A stretch of DNA of 64,000 nucleotides from Chloracidobacterium sp. (GTDB lineage: Bacteria; Acidobacteriota; Blastocatellia; Pyrinomonadales; Pyrinomonadaceae). The stretch spans positions 372,001-436,000 of the forward strand of contig JADJXP010000002.1 of NCBI GenBank assembly GCA_016715795.1. Reading direction: 5' to 3'. Below, in pieces: positions 42,375-52,224 of the stretch (its first letter is position 1; each line of letters starts with the position of its first letter). The notes beneath the pieces are model-generated. The model saw nothing but the letters and a program-made list of their open reading frames with translations. It was not told the origin of the DNA and searched no databases. A program made the position numbers and the translations under genes.

Positions 42375-44006
42375 ATGCCGGTATCAGAAGCGATCCAGAT
42401 GAATGTTGTTCGAGTGCGAGAAAAAGGTTCTCGAAAGGGCCGCAGGCTTAACGTGAGCCGCTGGCTGGTGATACCGATAGTCGCACTGGCTGCCGTCGCG
42501 GCATCCGCATGGTATGACTGGTACGATGGCCGTCTTGGCATCATTGGCCCACAACCCGTGATCGAGTCGAGTCCTGAGGGTGGCCGCATCATTCGTGTTC
42601 CGCCGGGCGGCAACATTCAGGCAGCCCTTAATGCTGCCCAAAGCGGCGACATCGTCGAGCTGCAGGCGGGCGCGGTTTACAGCGGAACGATAAACCTGCC
42701 AAACAAACCTTTGACCGACTTTGTCACGATCCGTTCGTCTGCCGCGGCTGATCTGCCGGCCGAAAAGCGCGTTAGTCCCGCCCAGCGATCGTCGATGGCG
42801 ACAATTACCTCAGGGATATTTGGCCGCCCTGCCGTTCAGGCCACGAACGGAGCACATCATTATCGCTTCATAGGCATTGAGTTTGCCGCGAGCGGTCGGC
42901 TTTTCAACTATGGCGTCGTTGTGTTCGGCGGCAAGGAAACAGGGCCTGAGAATGTGCCACACACATTAGAGGTCGACCGGAGCTATGTTCATGCGACCGG
43001 CCCGACGGTCTCGCGTCGCGGTATCGCGCTCAATAGCGCGAACACGACGATCAAGAATAGTTATATTGAGGGATTCGCATTTCGCAGCGAAGAGACGCAG
43101 GGTATCTGCGGATGGTCGGGAACCCGTAACGTCAAGATCATCAACAATTACGTTGAGGGCGGCGCTGAGAATATCCTGTTTGGCGGGGCCGATCCGGCAA
43201 ACGGAGAACTGATTCCGACGGACATCGAGATATCAGGCAATCATCTAAACAAACCGCGAGCCTGGTTCAAAACGGCAACGGTCAAGACACTTTTCGAGTT
43301 GAAGAATGCGAGACGTGTAGCTTTTACGGGTAACTATCTCGAACACAACTGGGAGGGCTCTGCCTTTCGCATCACGGTGCGCAACCAGGATGGCGGAGCG
43401 CCGTTCTCGACGATCGAGGATGTGGTTATCCGCGATAATATCATCGACGGGGCCGGCGAGGGCGTCAACGTGCTCGGTCGTGATGATACGCAACCGAGCC
43501 AGATAGCGAAGCGGATAAGCATCCTAAACAACCTATTCCTGAACATCGGCGGCCCACCATACGCGGGCTCCGGCTATTTTTTGCAGATCTCCGGCGGGGA
43601 AGATGTAACGGTGGCGAATAACACCGCTCTGAATGAGGGCAACACCGTCACCTTTTATGGCGATCAGCCACAGAGGCTGGTTATCCGCGACAATATTATC
43701 TGCCACGGCAACTATGGTGTTCACGGGTTGGCTGATCTGCGTTCGCCGGATGCGCGACGGTTCTTTGTAAACAACATCATCATCAACAACAAGCGTGTTA
43801 ACCGTGACGACGCGGCCATTCCTCCCGACAGCATCTGGCTGCCGGACATTGCGGCGGTTGGATTCGATAGTCCGGGCGAGCGGAGATTTGGCCTCTCCGC
43901 AGGCAGTCGCTTTAGCGACAAAGCGACCGATGGAGGGAGTATCGGCTGCAGGGTCGGTTCATTGCCAAGTGACTCCGTCAGATCTGGTGTAGAATCAACC
44001 CCGTGA
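42375..44006 (+). CDS. parallel beta-helix repeat protein
   Basis: The 543-residue protein has one N-terminal membrane segment (WLVIPIVALAAVAASAWY, about residues 31-48), which makes it an anchored or secreted periplasmic protein. A right-handed beta-helix follows: IQAALNAAQSGDIVELQAGAVY begins it, and coils such as VKIINNYVEGGAENILFGG, VVIRDNIIDGAGEGVNV and ISILNNLFLNIGG follow. Such folds bind or cleave polysaccharides (pectate lyase, AlgG or C5-epimerase type). No catalytic set is certain. ATG 42375 is taken; 42399 is an alternative. It overlaps the next gene by four bases as GTGA. Confidence 0.82.
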   Translation: MPVSEAIQMNVVRVREKGSRKGRRLNVSRWLVIPIVALAAVAASAWYDWYDGRLGIIGPQPVIESSPEGGRIIRVPPGGNIQAALNAAQSGDIVELQAGAVYSGTINLPNKPLTDFVTIRSSAAADLPAEKRVSPAQRSSMATITSGIFGRPAVQATNGAHHYRFIGIEFAASGRLFNYGVVVFGGKETGPENVPHTLEVDRSYVHATGPTVSRRGIALNSANTTIKNSYIEGFAFRSEETQGICGWSGTRNVKIINNYVEGGAENILFGGADPANGELIPTDIEISGNHLNKPRAWFKTATVKTLFELKNARRVAFTGNYLEHNWEGSAFRITVRNQDGGAPFSTIEDVVIRDNIIDGAGEGVNVLGRDDTQPSQIAKRISILNNLFLNIGGPPYAGSGYFLQISGGEDVTVANNTALNEGNTVTFYGDQPQRLVIRDNIICHGNYGVHGLADLRSPDARRFFVNNIIINNKRVNRDDAAIPPDSIWLPDIAAVGFDSPGERRFGLSAGSRFSDKATDGGSIGCRVGSLPSDSVRSGVESTP

Positions 44007-44929
44007 ACGGACTCATCTCCTCTTCCATCCTCAGGTTTCTTGAGCATCGAGCCGCGATCCCCAATCCTGACTGGAGCCTATTGCCCGGCGAACTGCATAA
44101 CGTCAGCGTTCGCTGGCCGACCAAATATGAGTGGGATGCGGCCTCTGACTGGGTCGAGTTACTAAAGGTCGGTTTCAGGCGTTACGCAACAGTTGAACTC
44201 GTCGATGATATTGACCAGCCTTACAAGGGAACTGTCGTCATCGAGATCGTGATGTCCGGCAGACGTCGCAAGGTTGCTATCGGCTACTCGGATTATCTTC
44301 CGATCGATGAGGACTGCGCGGGCAAATGCGACCTCTATTTTAAGATGCAGTATGACGCAAAAGGCTATGCAGCATCGCATGTGGTACCGGGCGGCTACGT
44401 TGCTGATGGCAAGATGCTTTACCGTCGCCTTGGCAAGCTTCGCAAGCTCCGCGATCGACGTGAGTATCTCAACGATGTTACCGGGCGTTTTGGCTTGGCC
44501 TATGCCCGCGAGATCCGGGAAGGGGCTACGCAGCTGCTGGCTGCTCAGGACAGATTCGGGTTCGAGGGAGGAATGAATCCGATCGGTTATGCCGAATTCC
44601 TTGAGGAGATCGGTCGCTCCCGTATCTGCATAGATCTGCCGGGCCTGGGGCCGTTCTGCTTTCGGCTGGTCAACTATCTGGCGATCGGTTCATGTATTAT
44701 CGCCTATCCGCATGCGGCCCTAATGCATGTGCCGCTTGTTGACCGCGAGCATATTATTTATTGCAAGCCGGATATGTCCGATCTCGTTGAGTTGTGTGAG
44801 TATTACCTGGACCACGATGACGAACGGGAGCAGATCGCCCGGAACGCCCGCGACTTCTTTGACCGATACCTGCACAAGGACAACCTCGTTAGATACTATC
44901 TGCGGACCTGCCTCGACCGGTTGCTCTAG
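44003..44929 (+). CDS. glycosyltransferase (exostosin-like GT-B)
   Basis: This 308-residue soluble protein has a GTG start overlapping the previous stop. It resembles exostosin/GT47 or GT90-like transferases at its C-terminal end: IGRSRICIDLPGLGPFCFRLVNYLAIGSCIIAYPHAALMH, then DLVELCEYYLDHDDEREQIARNARDFFDRYL, the common end of GT-B enzymes where Arg and Glu bind the donor nucleotide. The N-terminal half is poorly conserved. It probably adds a sugar to the exopolysaccharide. Its last 41 bp overlap the convergent GT4 gene. Confidence 0.7.
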   Translation: MNGLISSSILRFLEHRAAIPNPDWSLLPGELHNVSVRWPTKYEWDAASDWVELLKVGFRRYATVELVDDIDQPYKGTVVIEIVMSGRRRKVAIGYSDYLPIDEDCAGKCDLYFKMQYDAKGYAASHVVPGGYVADGKMLYRRLGKLRKLRDRREYLNDVTGRFGLAYAREIREGATQLLAAQDRFGFEGGMNPIGYAEFLEEIGRSRICIDLPGLGPFCFRLVNYLAIGSCIIAYPHAALMHVPLVDREHIIYCKPDMSDLVELCEYYLDHDDEREQIARNARDFFDRYLHKDNLVRYYLRTCLDRLL

Positions 44930-45971
44930 CCGCGATCCGTTCGTAAAGGTCTACAACGGCGGCGATATTCGTTGTGTCGGCTTCGCCTTGCAGTTTCTGT
45001 CTTTGGCGAGACGTAAATATCTGGCCCACGGCAGCAGCCAGTTCCTGTCGTCCGCCGATCGGTATCAGTTTAACGTTCCCCGGTCGTGTGCCCGTGTCTG
45101 TTGCGATCACGGGTGTTCCGAGGAACAGGGCCTCGCGTATCGAGATAGCATCACCATCGAACAGCGTAGTTCTCAGCATGATGTCGGCGGCCTGCATCAG
45201 ATGTAGTGATACCGAATGGCCAACATTGCCCGTGAGGAGAACTCTGTCGTCGAGCTGTCTCAAATCAATCGCCGCCTCAACGTCGCTGCGCAACGCTCCG
45301 TCGCCGACGATCACCAGTCGGGCATTTGGAAATTGGGCCGAGATGTCCTCCATGGCATCCAGAAGAAAGAGCGGCTGGTAATCGATCTCCAGTCCGCCAA
45401 TCGCAACCAGCAGCGGCGAAGCGGATTCGCAGAATGCGAGTATATCGCCCGGCACTTTCACGCTCGCGTCAGGCGGCTGAAGCGAATAAGGGGGTATGAC
45501 CGCTATGCGATCACTAGGAACGCCATATGCACGAAAAACATCCGCCAGGTCATTGCTGACCCCGATGACCTTATCGAACCGCCGAAAGATACGTCCGCGC
45601 AGAGAGCCGGGCGAGGCCGCTCTTGCTTCTTTACTCCTCGGATAGCCGCCCGAATGTAGCGTCAGCACACATTTACCCCTCGCCAGCAGCGTACATGCGA
45701 ATGCAAGAGCAAGAACACGGCGTGTCACGTCGCCGCCGATATGAAGGTGGAGAATGTCGTACTCGAGCGACCTCAGCGCTCTGATCAGTGCGAGTGCCGA
45801 GCGAGGATGATGAACGTCCGGCTCGTAATCGACACGAGCACTCCGTGAGGTCGCCACGATCGAGCATCGGTGGCCGCGTTCGCGGAGCATATCGCGGATC
45901 GCGATGATATTACGCGTAATGCCGCCCTCTGGCGGCGGGTAGGGGCCGAGTTGAAGGATGTGCAGCGGCAT
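44889..45971 (-). CDS. glycosyltransferase family 4
   Basis: The 360-residue GT-B enzyme has the N-terminal LGPYPPPEGGITRNIIAIRDML glycine loop, HLHIGGDVTRRVLALAFA, KVIGVSNDLADVFRAYGV with IPPYSLQPPD, and the donor half VAIGGLEIDYQPLFLLDAM, LVIVGDGALRSDV and DGDAISIREALFLGTPVIATDTG with the E-x7-E-like donor motif. It adds a sugar on the cytoplasmic side of the membrane. It abuts the next GT4 gene with no gap and is the last gene of the six-gene minus-strand operon starting at 53093. Confidence 0.88.
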   Translation of the reverse strand: MPLHILQLGPYPPPEGGITRNIIAIRDMLRERGHRCSIVATSRSARVDYEPDVHHPRSALALIRALRSLEYDILHLHIGGDVTRRVLALAFACTLLARGKCVLTLHSGGYPRSKEARAASPGSLRGRIFRRFDKVIGVSNDLADVFRAYGVPSDRIAVIPPYSLQPPDASVKVPGDILAFCESASPLLVAIGGLEIDYQPLFLLDAMEDISAQFPNARLVIVGDGALRSDVEAAIDLRQLDDRVLLTGNVGHSVSLHLMQAADIMLRTTLFDGDAISIREALFLGTPVIATDTGTRPGNVKLIPIGGRQELAAAVGQIFTSRQRQKLQGEADTTNIAAVVDLYERIAARATGRGRSADSI

Positions 45972-47090
45972 CTAGCGGTCCAGTAGGGAATTATACAGGC
46001 CGAGCGTGTTGGCAAGCAGCGCACTTTCGGAAAAGGAGGCCATTACCCGGGCCTTTCCGGCCCTGCCCATTTGACGAGCACGGTCAGGATCCGACAGAAG
46101 TTCGAGAAGCTGCACCGCCAATTCGCTGTGATCGTTTGGAACAATGAGATAACCGGTCTCGCCGTCGATCACAGCCTCTGCCGCCCCACCTACATCTGTC
46201 GCCACGACTGGCCGTTCGGCGGCCATGTATTCCAGAAGCGAGTTTGACAGCCCTTCCGAATCTGAGGTCAGGACGCAAACGTCCGACGCAGCCAACAGGG
46301 CCGGGATATCGGTGCATCGACCAAGGAAGGTGACGTGTTGAGATATGCCGAGTTCGACGGCGAGCTGTTTGAGTTCGCCTTCAAGCCCGCCTTCGCCGGC
46401 GATGGCAAAGTGAACGTGTTCGGTCGCTTTCAGCGCCTGCTTCGCGGCACGCAGAAGCATGGGGACATTTTTTACAGTGTGGCGGAGATTCGCGACCAAG
46501 GTGACCAGCCGAATGTCGCTGCCGGGAAGGCCAAAGACTTGTCGTGCCCCTACCTGATCGACGTTGACGTCAAAACGAGAGACGTCCGTCCCGTTGTAGA
46601 TGACGCTGACGTTCCTAAAACCGCGTTTCGCCAACATATCCCGGGCCGCCTTCGAATTGCTGACGATAGCGTGCGCCCGGCCGAAGGCGATGCCTTCGAT
46701 GATATCCTGGGCACGAGTTCGCATACCGGTCTCACGTTTTGACGCGATCCGGACGGGCACGCCGGCGAGGGTGGCGGCCGCCATGCCGAAGATGTTCGAG
46801 TAGAAGTCGTGCGTATGAACGACGTCGATCTTCTGTTCCCTCAGATGTTTTGCACACCGTCCGACTTGCAGGAAGAAGTTGACGTCGTAGAAGGACCTCA
46901 GCCGAAACTCCGGGATATCTGAGATGCCCGCATCAGCCATGTCGAGAGAAAGGATGCCTTCACTATTCAGCGTGGCGGCGAAGACGTCGAAACTGCCTTC
47001 GCGTTTTAGCAGCTGTGATAAGGCGACCGCCTGACGCTCGGAGCCGCCTTGGTGAAAACTCCCGATAAACTGTAAGACTCGTCTCTTCAC
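45972..47090 (-). CDS. glycosyltransferase family 4
   Basis: The 372-residue GT4 enzyme (GTG start) begins VLQFIGSFHQGGSERQAVALS. It has VVHTHDFYSNIFGMAAATLAG and IVSNSKAARDMLAKRGF, and a donor half with LVANLRHTVKNVPMLLRAA, FAIAGEGGLEGELK and SEGLSNSLLEYMAAERPVVA carrying the EX7E pair. It probably uses a nucleotide sugar to extend the repeat unit of the exopolysaccharide. Spacing to the heparinase-like gene is 8 bp and to the next GT4 zero, so it is co-transcribed. Confidence 0.9.
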   Translation of the reverse strand: MKRRVLQFIGSFHQGGSERQAVALSQLLKREGSFDVFAATLNSEGILSLDMADAGISDIPEFRLRSFYDVNFFLQVGRCAKHLREQKIDVVHTHDFYSNIFGMAAATLAGVPVRIASKRETGMRTRAQDIIEGIAFGRAHAIVSNSKAARDMLAKRGFRNVSVIYNGTDVSRFDVNVDQVGARQVFGLPGSDIRLVTLVANLRHTVKNVPMLLRAAKQALKATEHVHFAIAGEGGLEGELKQLAVELGISQHVTFLGRCTDIPALLAASDVCVLTSDSEGLSNSLLEYMAAERPVVATDVGGAAEAVIDGETGYLIVPNDHSELAVQLLELLSDPDRARQMGRAGKARVMASFSESALLANTLGLYNSLLDR

Positions 47091-47098
47091 CGGAACGG

Positions 47099-49477
47099 TC
47101 AGATCGAACGGACAGAACGCCCCGCATCGGTCGTCATGTAAACGTCGGAACCAAGGCGTCGGCCTGATGCGTGATCCACGTCGCTGCTATCGACTACGGC
47201 GGTATCGCCAAAAACGAACAAGCTGCCGTCGATCGCGACGAACTCGTCGGGCAGCGTTTCACCATGGCTCAGCCGCGACCAAGAATACCTGAAGTCACTC
47301 TCGAACGCCGCCGTTTCTACTGTCTCGCCCGCGTCGTCGTTAAACAGCAGCGTATCAGAATAGCCGCAATGCTTGATCACAAATGCTCGTCCCGTCGGCG
47401 AATCGACTTCGATCACTTCGGGCACGCTGTGCTCGTCCGCGGGCAGGATGAACGTCCAGAATTCCTGTTTGCCCGCCCCTTGCGAGACGAACCTCATCAG
47501 CGGTGCGTTGACGCGGTTGCCGTGGTTCGTTGAGACCCAGCTTTCTTTTTGTTCCCATGTGCCATTGTCACCGAACGTTTGAATGCGGTGCCCGTCGCCG
47601 CCGATCCACGTCGCAGCGTCGCCGACCGCAGTTGAGATCATCGGATCAAAATGAAAATTAAGCGAATACAAGTGGTCGCCGTCGGTCTCGACCACGTCAC
47701 GAATTATCCAGTAATCGCCCTTCAGAAACAGGATCGAACGAATGTGTGTTGCCGGCGATTCGAGGCGTTCGTAGCCATCGTGGGAACCCTCAAAGTAATC
47801 AAAACGGCCCGTGCTGATCCAGCGGTCAATCGTCGCATTGGCACGGGTCCGCCAGCCAAAAGTGTGAGCAGGATCTGACGACGAGAGGCCGTCGATCTCG
47901 AGCGTGTTGTGGGCCGACGTCGAGCGAAAGTAATCGCGCAGCTCACGGGATTCATGGTAGGTGTAGGTGCCCGAGTCGACCAATAGCGGTTGTCCGTTGA
48001 TCGACGCTACGATGGACAAGGCGTCAGCGTGCCCGTGGCCGCCGGAGAGCGCGCCGACCTCGCCGGCATCAACGACCAAATAGTTATCTCCATCGCCCCA
48101 GCCGTCGCGCATTACGCAGTAGCCGCCTGCATTGAATTCTGCCGAGCCAATCGTAGGCTCAGCAGCACCCAGCCTGTCGAATGTGGCGATACCTTCGGGC
48201 CCGGTCAGCCAGAAAATATCCTGATTCATGCCGCCGCTGGCAAACTTATGGTCGGCCCGGTCAAAGATGATCGCGGAAACCGCCAGTGAGCCTCGAAAAT
48301 CATCAGGCTGGGCGGTAGTTAGCGGCAGCATGCGTCCGCCGTCGTCATCTCCGATGAGCGGCGTCGTACCGTTAGGCTGCGTGACCGACATCATCCAGTC
48401 GAAAGCTGCCTGAAGCCGATCTTCGACCCTGGCAGCATCAGCACTCAGATAAGGGCCGCCAAAGAGCGAACGCAGGATCACGAAATGCAAATAGAAATCT
48501 ACCGAATATCGCTGGTACCAAAGGCTTTGCTCGAAATATACGCCGTCAGGCAGTATCTGCTTCTCGATCTCAGCAGTAAGGATGTCCTCGCCCAGCCGGC
48601 GCCATTTTCCCGCGCGTTTGAAGAACGGCAACTGCGTTCCGAGATAATATAGGCCGAGCCCCTCACCGGTGAGGTGCGTGTTAGGGCTGTAGTACTTTGA
48701 CAGGTATCGCTCGATATGCCGACCGTGGCGGTGGAGGTGCTTCAGTGCGTCGAGAAAGAGCGTTGGCGTCAAATGGTCGGAATCTCTAAAGAAGTGAAAT
48801 GCCCAGATCCATGACATTGACCTGAATGCTATCTCGAGGCTGCTCGACCAATTAACGCCAAGCCCGGGCGGATTCTGCTCGATCCATGACGATAAATGCC
48901 GTGCGAATACCTCTCCGTACCTTTCATCGCCGGTCAGCCAGAATGCGACACCGAGCGTGAAAAAATGCTGGTGGCGATTGAGTTCCCAGACGATCTTCTT
49001 ATTGCCTGATTCGGTGTCAAGGTCGTCAAACTCCTTCCAGTGTTTCAGCGGCGAACGCTTAGCTGAGAGTGGCTCGCGAAGCCAGTCGATGTCCGTACCG
49101 ACAAACAGGCCCTTGAAGCCGAGGAGGTCGATCCGGCCCTCCACGATACTATCTGCCTGAGCGATGAAACGCCCGGCCGTTGCATCGTCGAATGTGGCCC
49201 TGAAGGCGGAAACCGACACTGCGCGGTCCTGAAGCGACGGAAAGAATCGTTCAGAACCATTCTTGAAGAACATCTGCCACAGGCTTTCGGCGATTATAGG
49301 GGCCGAACCAAACTGCCTTTCGTCGATGAGCTTGGCAAAGCCCTCGTTCGAGGGGAGTTCAAAACCGCCGCGCTGGTCACGATAGGCGGAGATAGCCTGG
49401 CCGCCCCGAGTGATTATCTCGTCGAGGCTGCGGACCTTCTTGATCCTGGATAAAGGTTTGGCCATCCCAACTGCCAT
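47099..49477 (-). CDS. heparinase II/III family polysaccharide lyase-like protein
   Basis: This 792-residue protein has an N-terminal alpha/alpha toroid of alginate-lyase type (about 30-400; WELNRHQHFFTLGVAFWLTGDERY, SPNTHLTGEGLGLYYLG, LPDGVYFEQSLWYQRYSVDFY). A Heparinase_II_III beta-sandwich domain follows (about 450-700; GYCVMRDGW, GHGHADALSIVASINGQPLLVDSGTYTYH). The Tyr and His residues of the lyase site appear to be present. There is no obvious signal peptide, although a periplasmic role is usual. Such enzymes are common in exopolysaccharide operons and may trim or modify the polymer. A second ATG at 49465 is possible. Confidence 0.85.
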   Translation of the reverse strand: MAVGMAKPLSRIKKVRSLDEIITRGGQAISAYRDQRGGFELPSNEGFAKLIDERQFGSAPIIAESLWQMFFKNGSERFFPSLQDRAVSVSAFRATFDDATAGRFIAQADSIVEGRIDLLGFKGLFVGTDIDWLREPLSAKRSPLKHWKEFDDLDTESGNKKIVWELNRHQHFFTLGVAFWLTGDERYGEVFARHLSSWIEQNPPGLGVNWSSSLEIAFRSMSWIWAFHFFRDSDHLTPTLFLDALKHLHRHGRHIERYLSKYYSPNTHLTGEGLGLYYLGTQLPFFKRAGKWRRLGEDILTAEIEKQILPDGVYFEQSLWYQRYSVDFYLHFVILRSLFGGPYLSADAARVEDRLQAAFDWMMSVTQPNGTTPLIGDDDGGRMLPLTTAQPDDFRGSLAVSAIIFDRADHKFASGGMNQDIFWLTGPEGIATFDRLGAAEPTIGSAEFNAGGYCVMRDGWGDGDNYLVVDAGEVGALSGGHGHADALSIVASINGQPLLVDSGTYTYHESRELRDYFRSTSAHNTLEIDGLSSSDPAHTFGWRTRANATIDRWISTGRFDYFEGSHDGYERLESPATHIRSILFLKGDYWIIRDVVETDGDHLYSLNFHFDPMISTAVGDAATWIGGDGHRIQTFGDNGTWEQKESWVSTNHGNRVNAPLMRFVSQGAGKQEFWTFILPADEHSVPEVIEVDSPTGRAFVIKHCGYSDTLLFNDDAGETVETAAFESDFRYSWSRLSHGETLPDEFVAIDGSLFVFGDTAVVDSSDVDHASGRRLGSDVYMTTDAGRSVRSI

Positions 49478-49489
49478 GATAACAAGCTC

Positions 49490-50638
49490 TTACCTGTCTT
49501 CGGCCATGATCGGCGTGAGCAGATAATCGCGAAAAATGTTCGGGTCACCTGATCTTCCGTCCATTGCGGCACGGGCGATATTGTATGCCTCGCGGGCCGT
49601 AGCGAAATGGATCTTATTACCTGCTTTGTCCGCTATCTCGATCATTTCGGTAAAGAACCTTCTCGCGTCTTCGCCGATGCAGGCTCGCTGGTCACGGTCG
49701 AAAAAGCCGTGGCAGTAGAGTTTGATAAAGACCCAATCCGGCCTGCCATCCACGGTGATGTCTGCGGATGTCCATCGCCGAAACCTGGCGCCATCGAGCG
49801 GCTGATTTGCCGTCAATGCTCCATCATCTATGCGCGGGACGGGCATTCCCTTGATCCGGCGTGTCCAGTTCATAATCAGCGGGCCGGTAAAGATCAGCGG
49901 AAGCTGCGGCTGATGTCCGTTAACGACGGCCCTGATCCCGACTGCGTGCGGCACGGCTTCGTCTAATGAGCGGCCGCATTCGTAGATCTGGTTGATCACG
50001 GCAACCTGCGATCGATCGGGAGCCGATGGCAGCGTCATGTCGGCATAGCAGCCGGTCTGCTCGAGGATGCGCATCTCGTTGTCCACGCCGCAAAAGCGTC
50101 CGCCGCAGGAATTTGCGAGCGCCAGATTGCCGTGGACAAACGCATACATCGGCCCTCCTTCGCCGGCCCGTCGCGACAGACACCGATGCCGGTCGGCGAG
50201 CGTGTCGCGAAATTCGATCAGTGTAGTCCGCAGGTTCTCGGCAGTATCGGGGTCATCGACGCCGTGATGCAGGTGAACCTCGACCTCGCCGAGGCCTTCG
50301 GCCTGCATCTCGGACATCACGTCGAGTATCTCAGGATGATATTGCTCCGCGGGATAGAAATTTGTGTGGCGAAACTTCGTTCCGTCCGCGTCCCGAACCG
50401 CCTCCCCTGTTTGGCGTGCCTTCTCGTGATACTCCTTAAGCCGACGCATCTGTGTCTTGTGATCAAGCACACCGTGCTCGCTCCAGCCGGGCTCAAAGTG
50501 GTTTGCGATCGTAATGATGAAGTGTTTCTTCTCAAATGCCGTTCGGTGAAGCAGCGATCGAGCCCGCGACCACGGATATCGGGCCAGCCATGGGAGATTC
50601 CAGCCGAACTTTGTCATCAATGTGGGTGTGTCGCTCAT
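49490..50638 (-). CDS. NodB-like (polysaccharide deacetylase-fold) protein
   Basis: The 382-residue protein looks like a divergent polysaccharide deacetylase barrel. IITIANHFEPGW stands where TFDDG occurs in classical enzymes, VEVHLHHGVDD could supply the metal-binding histidines, and AFVHGNLALANS and WVFIKLYCHGFFD match later strands. The usual Asp-His-His set is only partly recognisable, so activity is uncertain. Similar proteins occur in exopolysaccharide loci. It overlaps the flippase gene by four bases (ATGA), so the two are translationally coupled, and it has no signal peptide. Confidence 0.65.
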   Translation of the reverse strand: MSDTPTLMTKFGWNLPWLARYPWSRARSLLHRTAFEKKHFIITIANHFEPGWSEHGVLDHKTQMRRLKEYHEKARQTGEAVRDADGTKFRHTNFYPAEQYHPEILDVMSEMQAEGLGEVEVHLHHGVDDPDTAENLRTTLIEFRDTLADRHRCLSRRAGEGGPMYAFVHGNLALANSCGGRFCGVDNEMRILEQTGCYADMTLPSAPDRSQVAVINQIYECGRSLDEAVPHAVGIRAVVNGHQPQLPLIFTGPLIMNWTRRIKGMPVPRIDDGALTANQPLDGARFRRWTSADITVDGRPDWVFIKLYCHGFFDRDQRACIGEDARRFFTEMIEIADKAGNKIHFATAREAYNIARAAMDGRSGDPNIFRDYLLTPIMAEDR

Positions 50639-52224
50639 CGCGTTTCGGGTAGTGGCTCGTCGCCGCGGCGAGGAATGAACCGGCGAATCATCTTCATCAC
50701 GGCCTGTTTCTCGCTGTCTTCAATGAGACCGAGCAGGTTGGCGGCGATCAGATAGATAGGGACAAAAACCAATCCTGAGATCAGAAGCACCAGGCTGCCG
50801 CCCACAAAGTTCAATGCGGCGAGCTGCGTCGTGTGAAGCGTTTCTGCAGCAAAATGCTCACCGACGCTGAGCAGATAATCCTTAAGATTCGTATACACGA
50901 CATAGGTAACAAGCCCGGCGAATGCGGCGACGACGGCCGTCTTGCCGACGTTCCTCAGCAAAGGCAGATGCTTCAATCCGAGGCCGAGTTTGCGGATCAC
51001 CATAGTTTCGGCGATCAGTTTCTCCACCAGGATCGCACCGACGGCAGTCGTGATCATTCCGGTCAGGCCGAAGTGGCCTAGGCCGTAATAGAGGACGCAG
51101 ATAAGGGCCGCAAGCACGAGGACCCTGGTCAGCAGGAATAGTCGGCCGAGCTCCTTATAAGACCTCACGATCGGGTCGGTGATCAGAATGCTGAAGGGCA
51201 GCAGCGTCAGATTGACCGCAAAGACCGAGGCACTCGCCGCATAGTTTTGCGTAAACAGCGTAATGATGAACGTCTTCGACGTGATCATCAGAAAGACGTA
51301 GATAGGGAAGTAAACAAGCGCCAATTTGTGCATCGCCCGGGCAGTCAGCCGGATCATCTCGTCGCGGTCATTCGCCTGCTGCAACTCGTTCATGCGTGGG
51401 ATCAGCACAGACGTGACCGATTCAGACAGCATTGCGATCAGCGGTATCTCGAAACAGCCGTAAGCGTAGATCGCAAACTCGGCCGATGAGAATTTATAAC
51501 CAACAAAATAGTTATGAATATCGCTCTGAGCCATCCAAAGGATGCCTGTCAGGCCGAACGGAATTGCGTAGGCCATCTGTTCACGGAAGAAAGCAAGATC
51601 GAAACCGCGCCAGAATCCGGGGAAGCGTGATCGCAGATAGTAGATCAGGATGAGAGTTTGCAGCAGGCCCTGCACCATCGCGGCATAGATAAAAGCTTCG
51701 ACAGTGGCGAACGCAAACACCGCGCTCGCCATGAGCAGTGTTTTTGTAAACTGCGCCGCAATGATAAACACGGTCGCGACACGGGCCTCCTGATTGGCGA
51801 TGGCGACCGTATCAAGGAAGCTCGAGAATATCCAGATCCAGATAACGACGCCGATCTTTGGAGCGAGATGCGTCAACTCCTGGCTGCGAAAGATGTTCCC
51901 AATGATCTGCGGGAAGAAGAATAGCGTCAGGCAGGCTAGGCCGCCCATCACAAAATTGAAGAGCAGGATGTTCAATACCGCGGGGCCGCGGCGTTCTTTT
52001 TCGCGGGCAAGGTAATAGTACGCGCTCATCGCAAAGCCCATTGACAGGATGATGACCGCGTTCGTGATCACCTGAAATGACTCGCGATAAACGCCGACCT
52101 TGTCCTGCGCAAGATAACGGACGATCAGCAGCGGCAGAAAGAAGCTGAGCGCAAAACCCGTGACCTTGGCCGCAAGCAGCCAAGCACTTTGTTCACGCAA
52201 TGATCTTTTTGGTTCCTGCTTCAT
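50635..52224 (-). CDS. polysaccharide flippase (Wzx/MATE-like)
   Basis: The 529-residue membrane protein has about 12-14 hydrophobic segments spread along its length (WLLAAKVTGFALSFFLPLLIV, VITNAVIILSMGFAMSAYYYL, ILLFNFVMGGLACLTLFFF, GVVIWIWIFSSFLD). It has the N-terminal pattern of the polysaccharide biosynthesis/flippase family. It would move lipid-linked repeat units across the inner membrane. The soluble C-terminus ends in an Arg-rich tail. It overlaps the FkbM gene and the NodB-like gene by four bases each, placing all three in one coupled unit. Confidence 0.88.
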   Translation of the reverse strand: MKQEPKRSLREQSAWLLAAKVTGFALSFFLPLLIVRYLAQDKVGVYRESFQVITNAVIILSMGFAMSAYYYLAREKERRGPAVLNILLFNFVMGGLACLTLFFFPQIIGNIFRSQELTHLAPKIGVVIWIWIFSSFLDTVAIANQEARVATVFIIAAQFTKTLLMASAVFAFATVEAFIYAAMVQGLLQTLILIYYLRSRFPGFWRGFDLAFFREQMAYAIPFGLTGILWMAQSDIHNYFVGYKFSSAEFAIYAYGCFEIPLIAMLSESVTSVLIPRMNELQQANDRDEMIRLTARAMHKLALVYFPIYVFLMITSKTFIITLFTQNYAASASVFAVNLTLLPFSILITDPIVRSYKELGRLFLLTRVLVLAALICVLYYGLGHFGLTGMITTAVGAILVEKLIAETMVIRKLGLGLKHLPLLRNVGKTAVVAAFAGLVTYVVYTNLKDYLLSVGEHFAAETLHTTQLAALNFVGGSLVLLISGLVFVPIYLIAANLLGLIEDSEKQAVMKMIRRFIPRRGDEPLPETR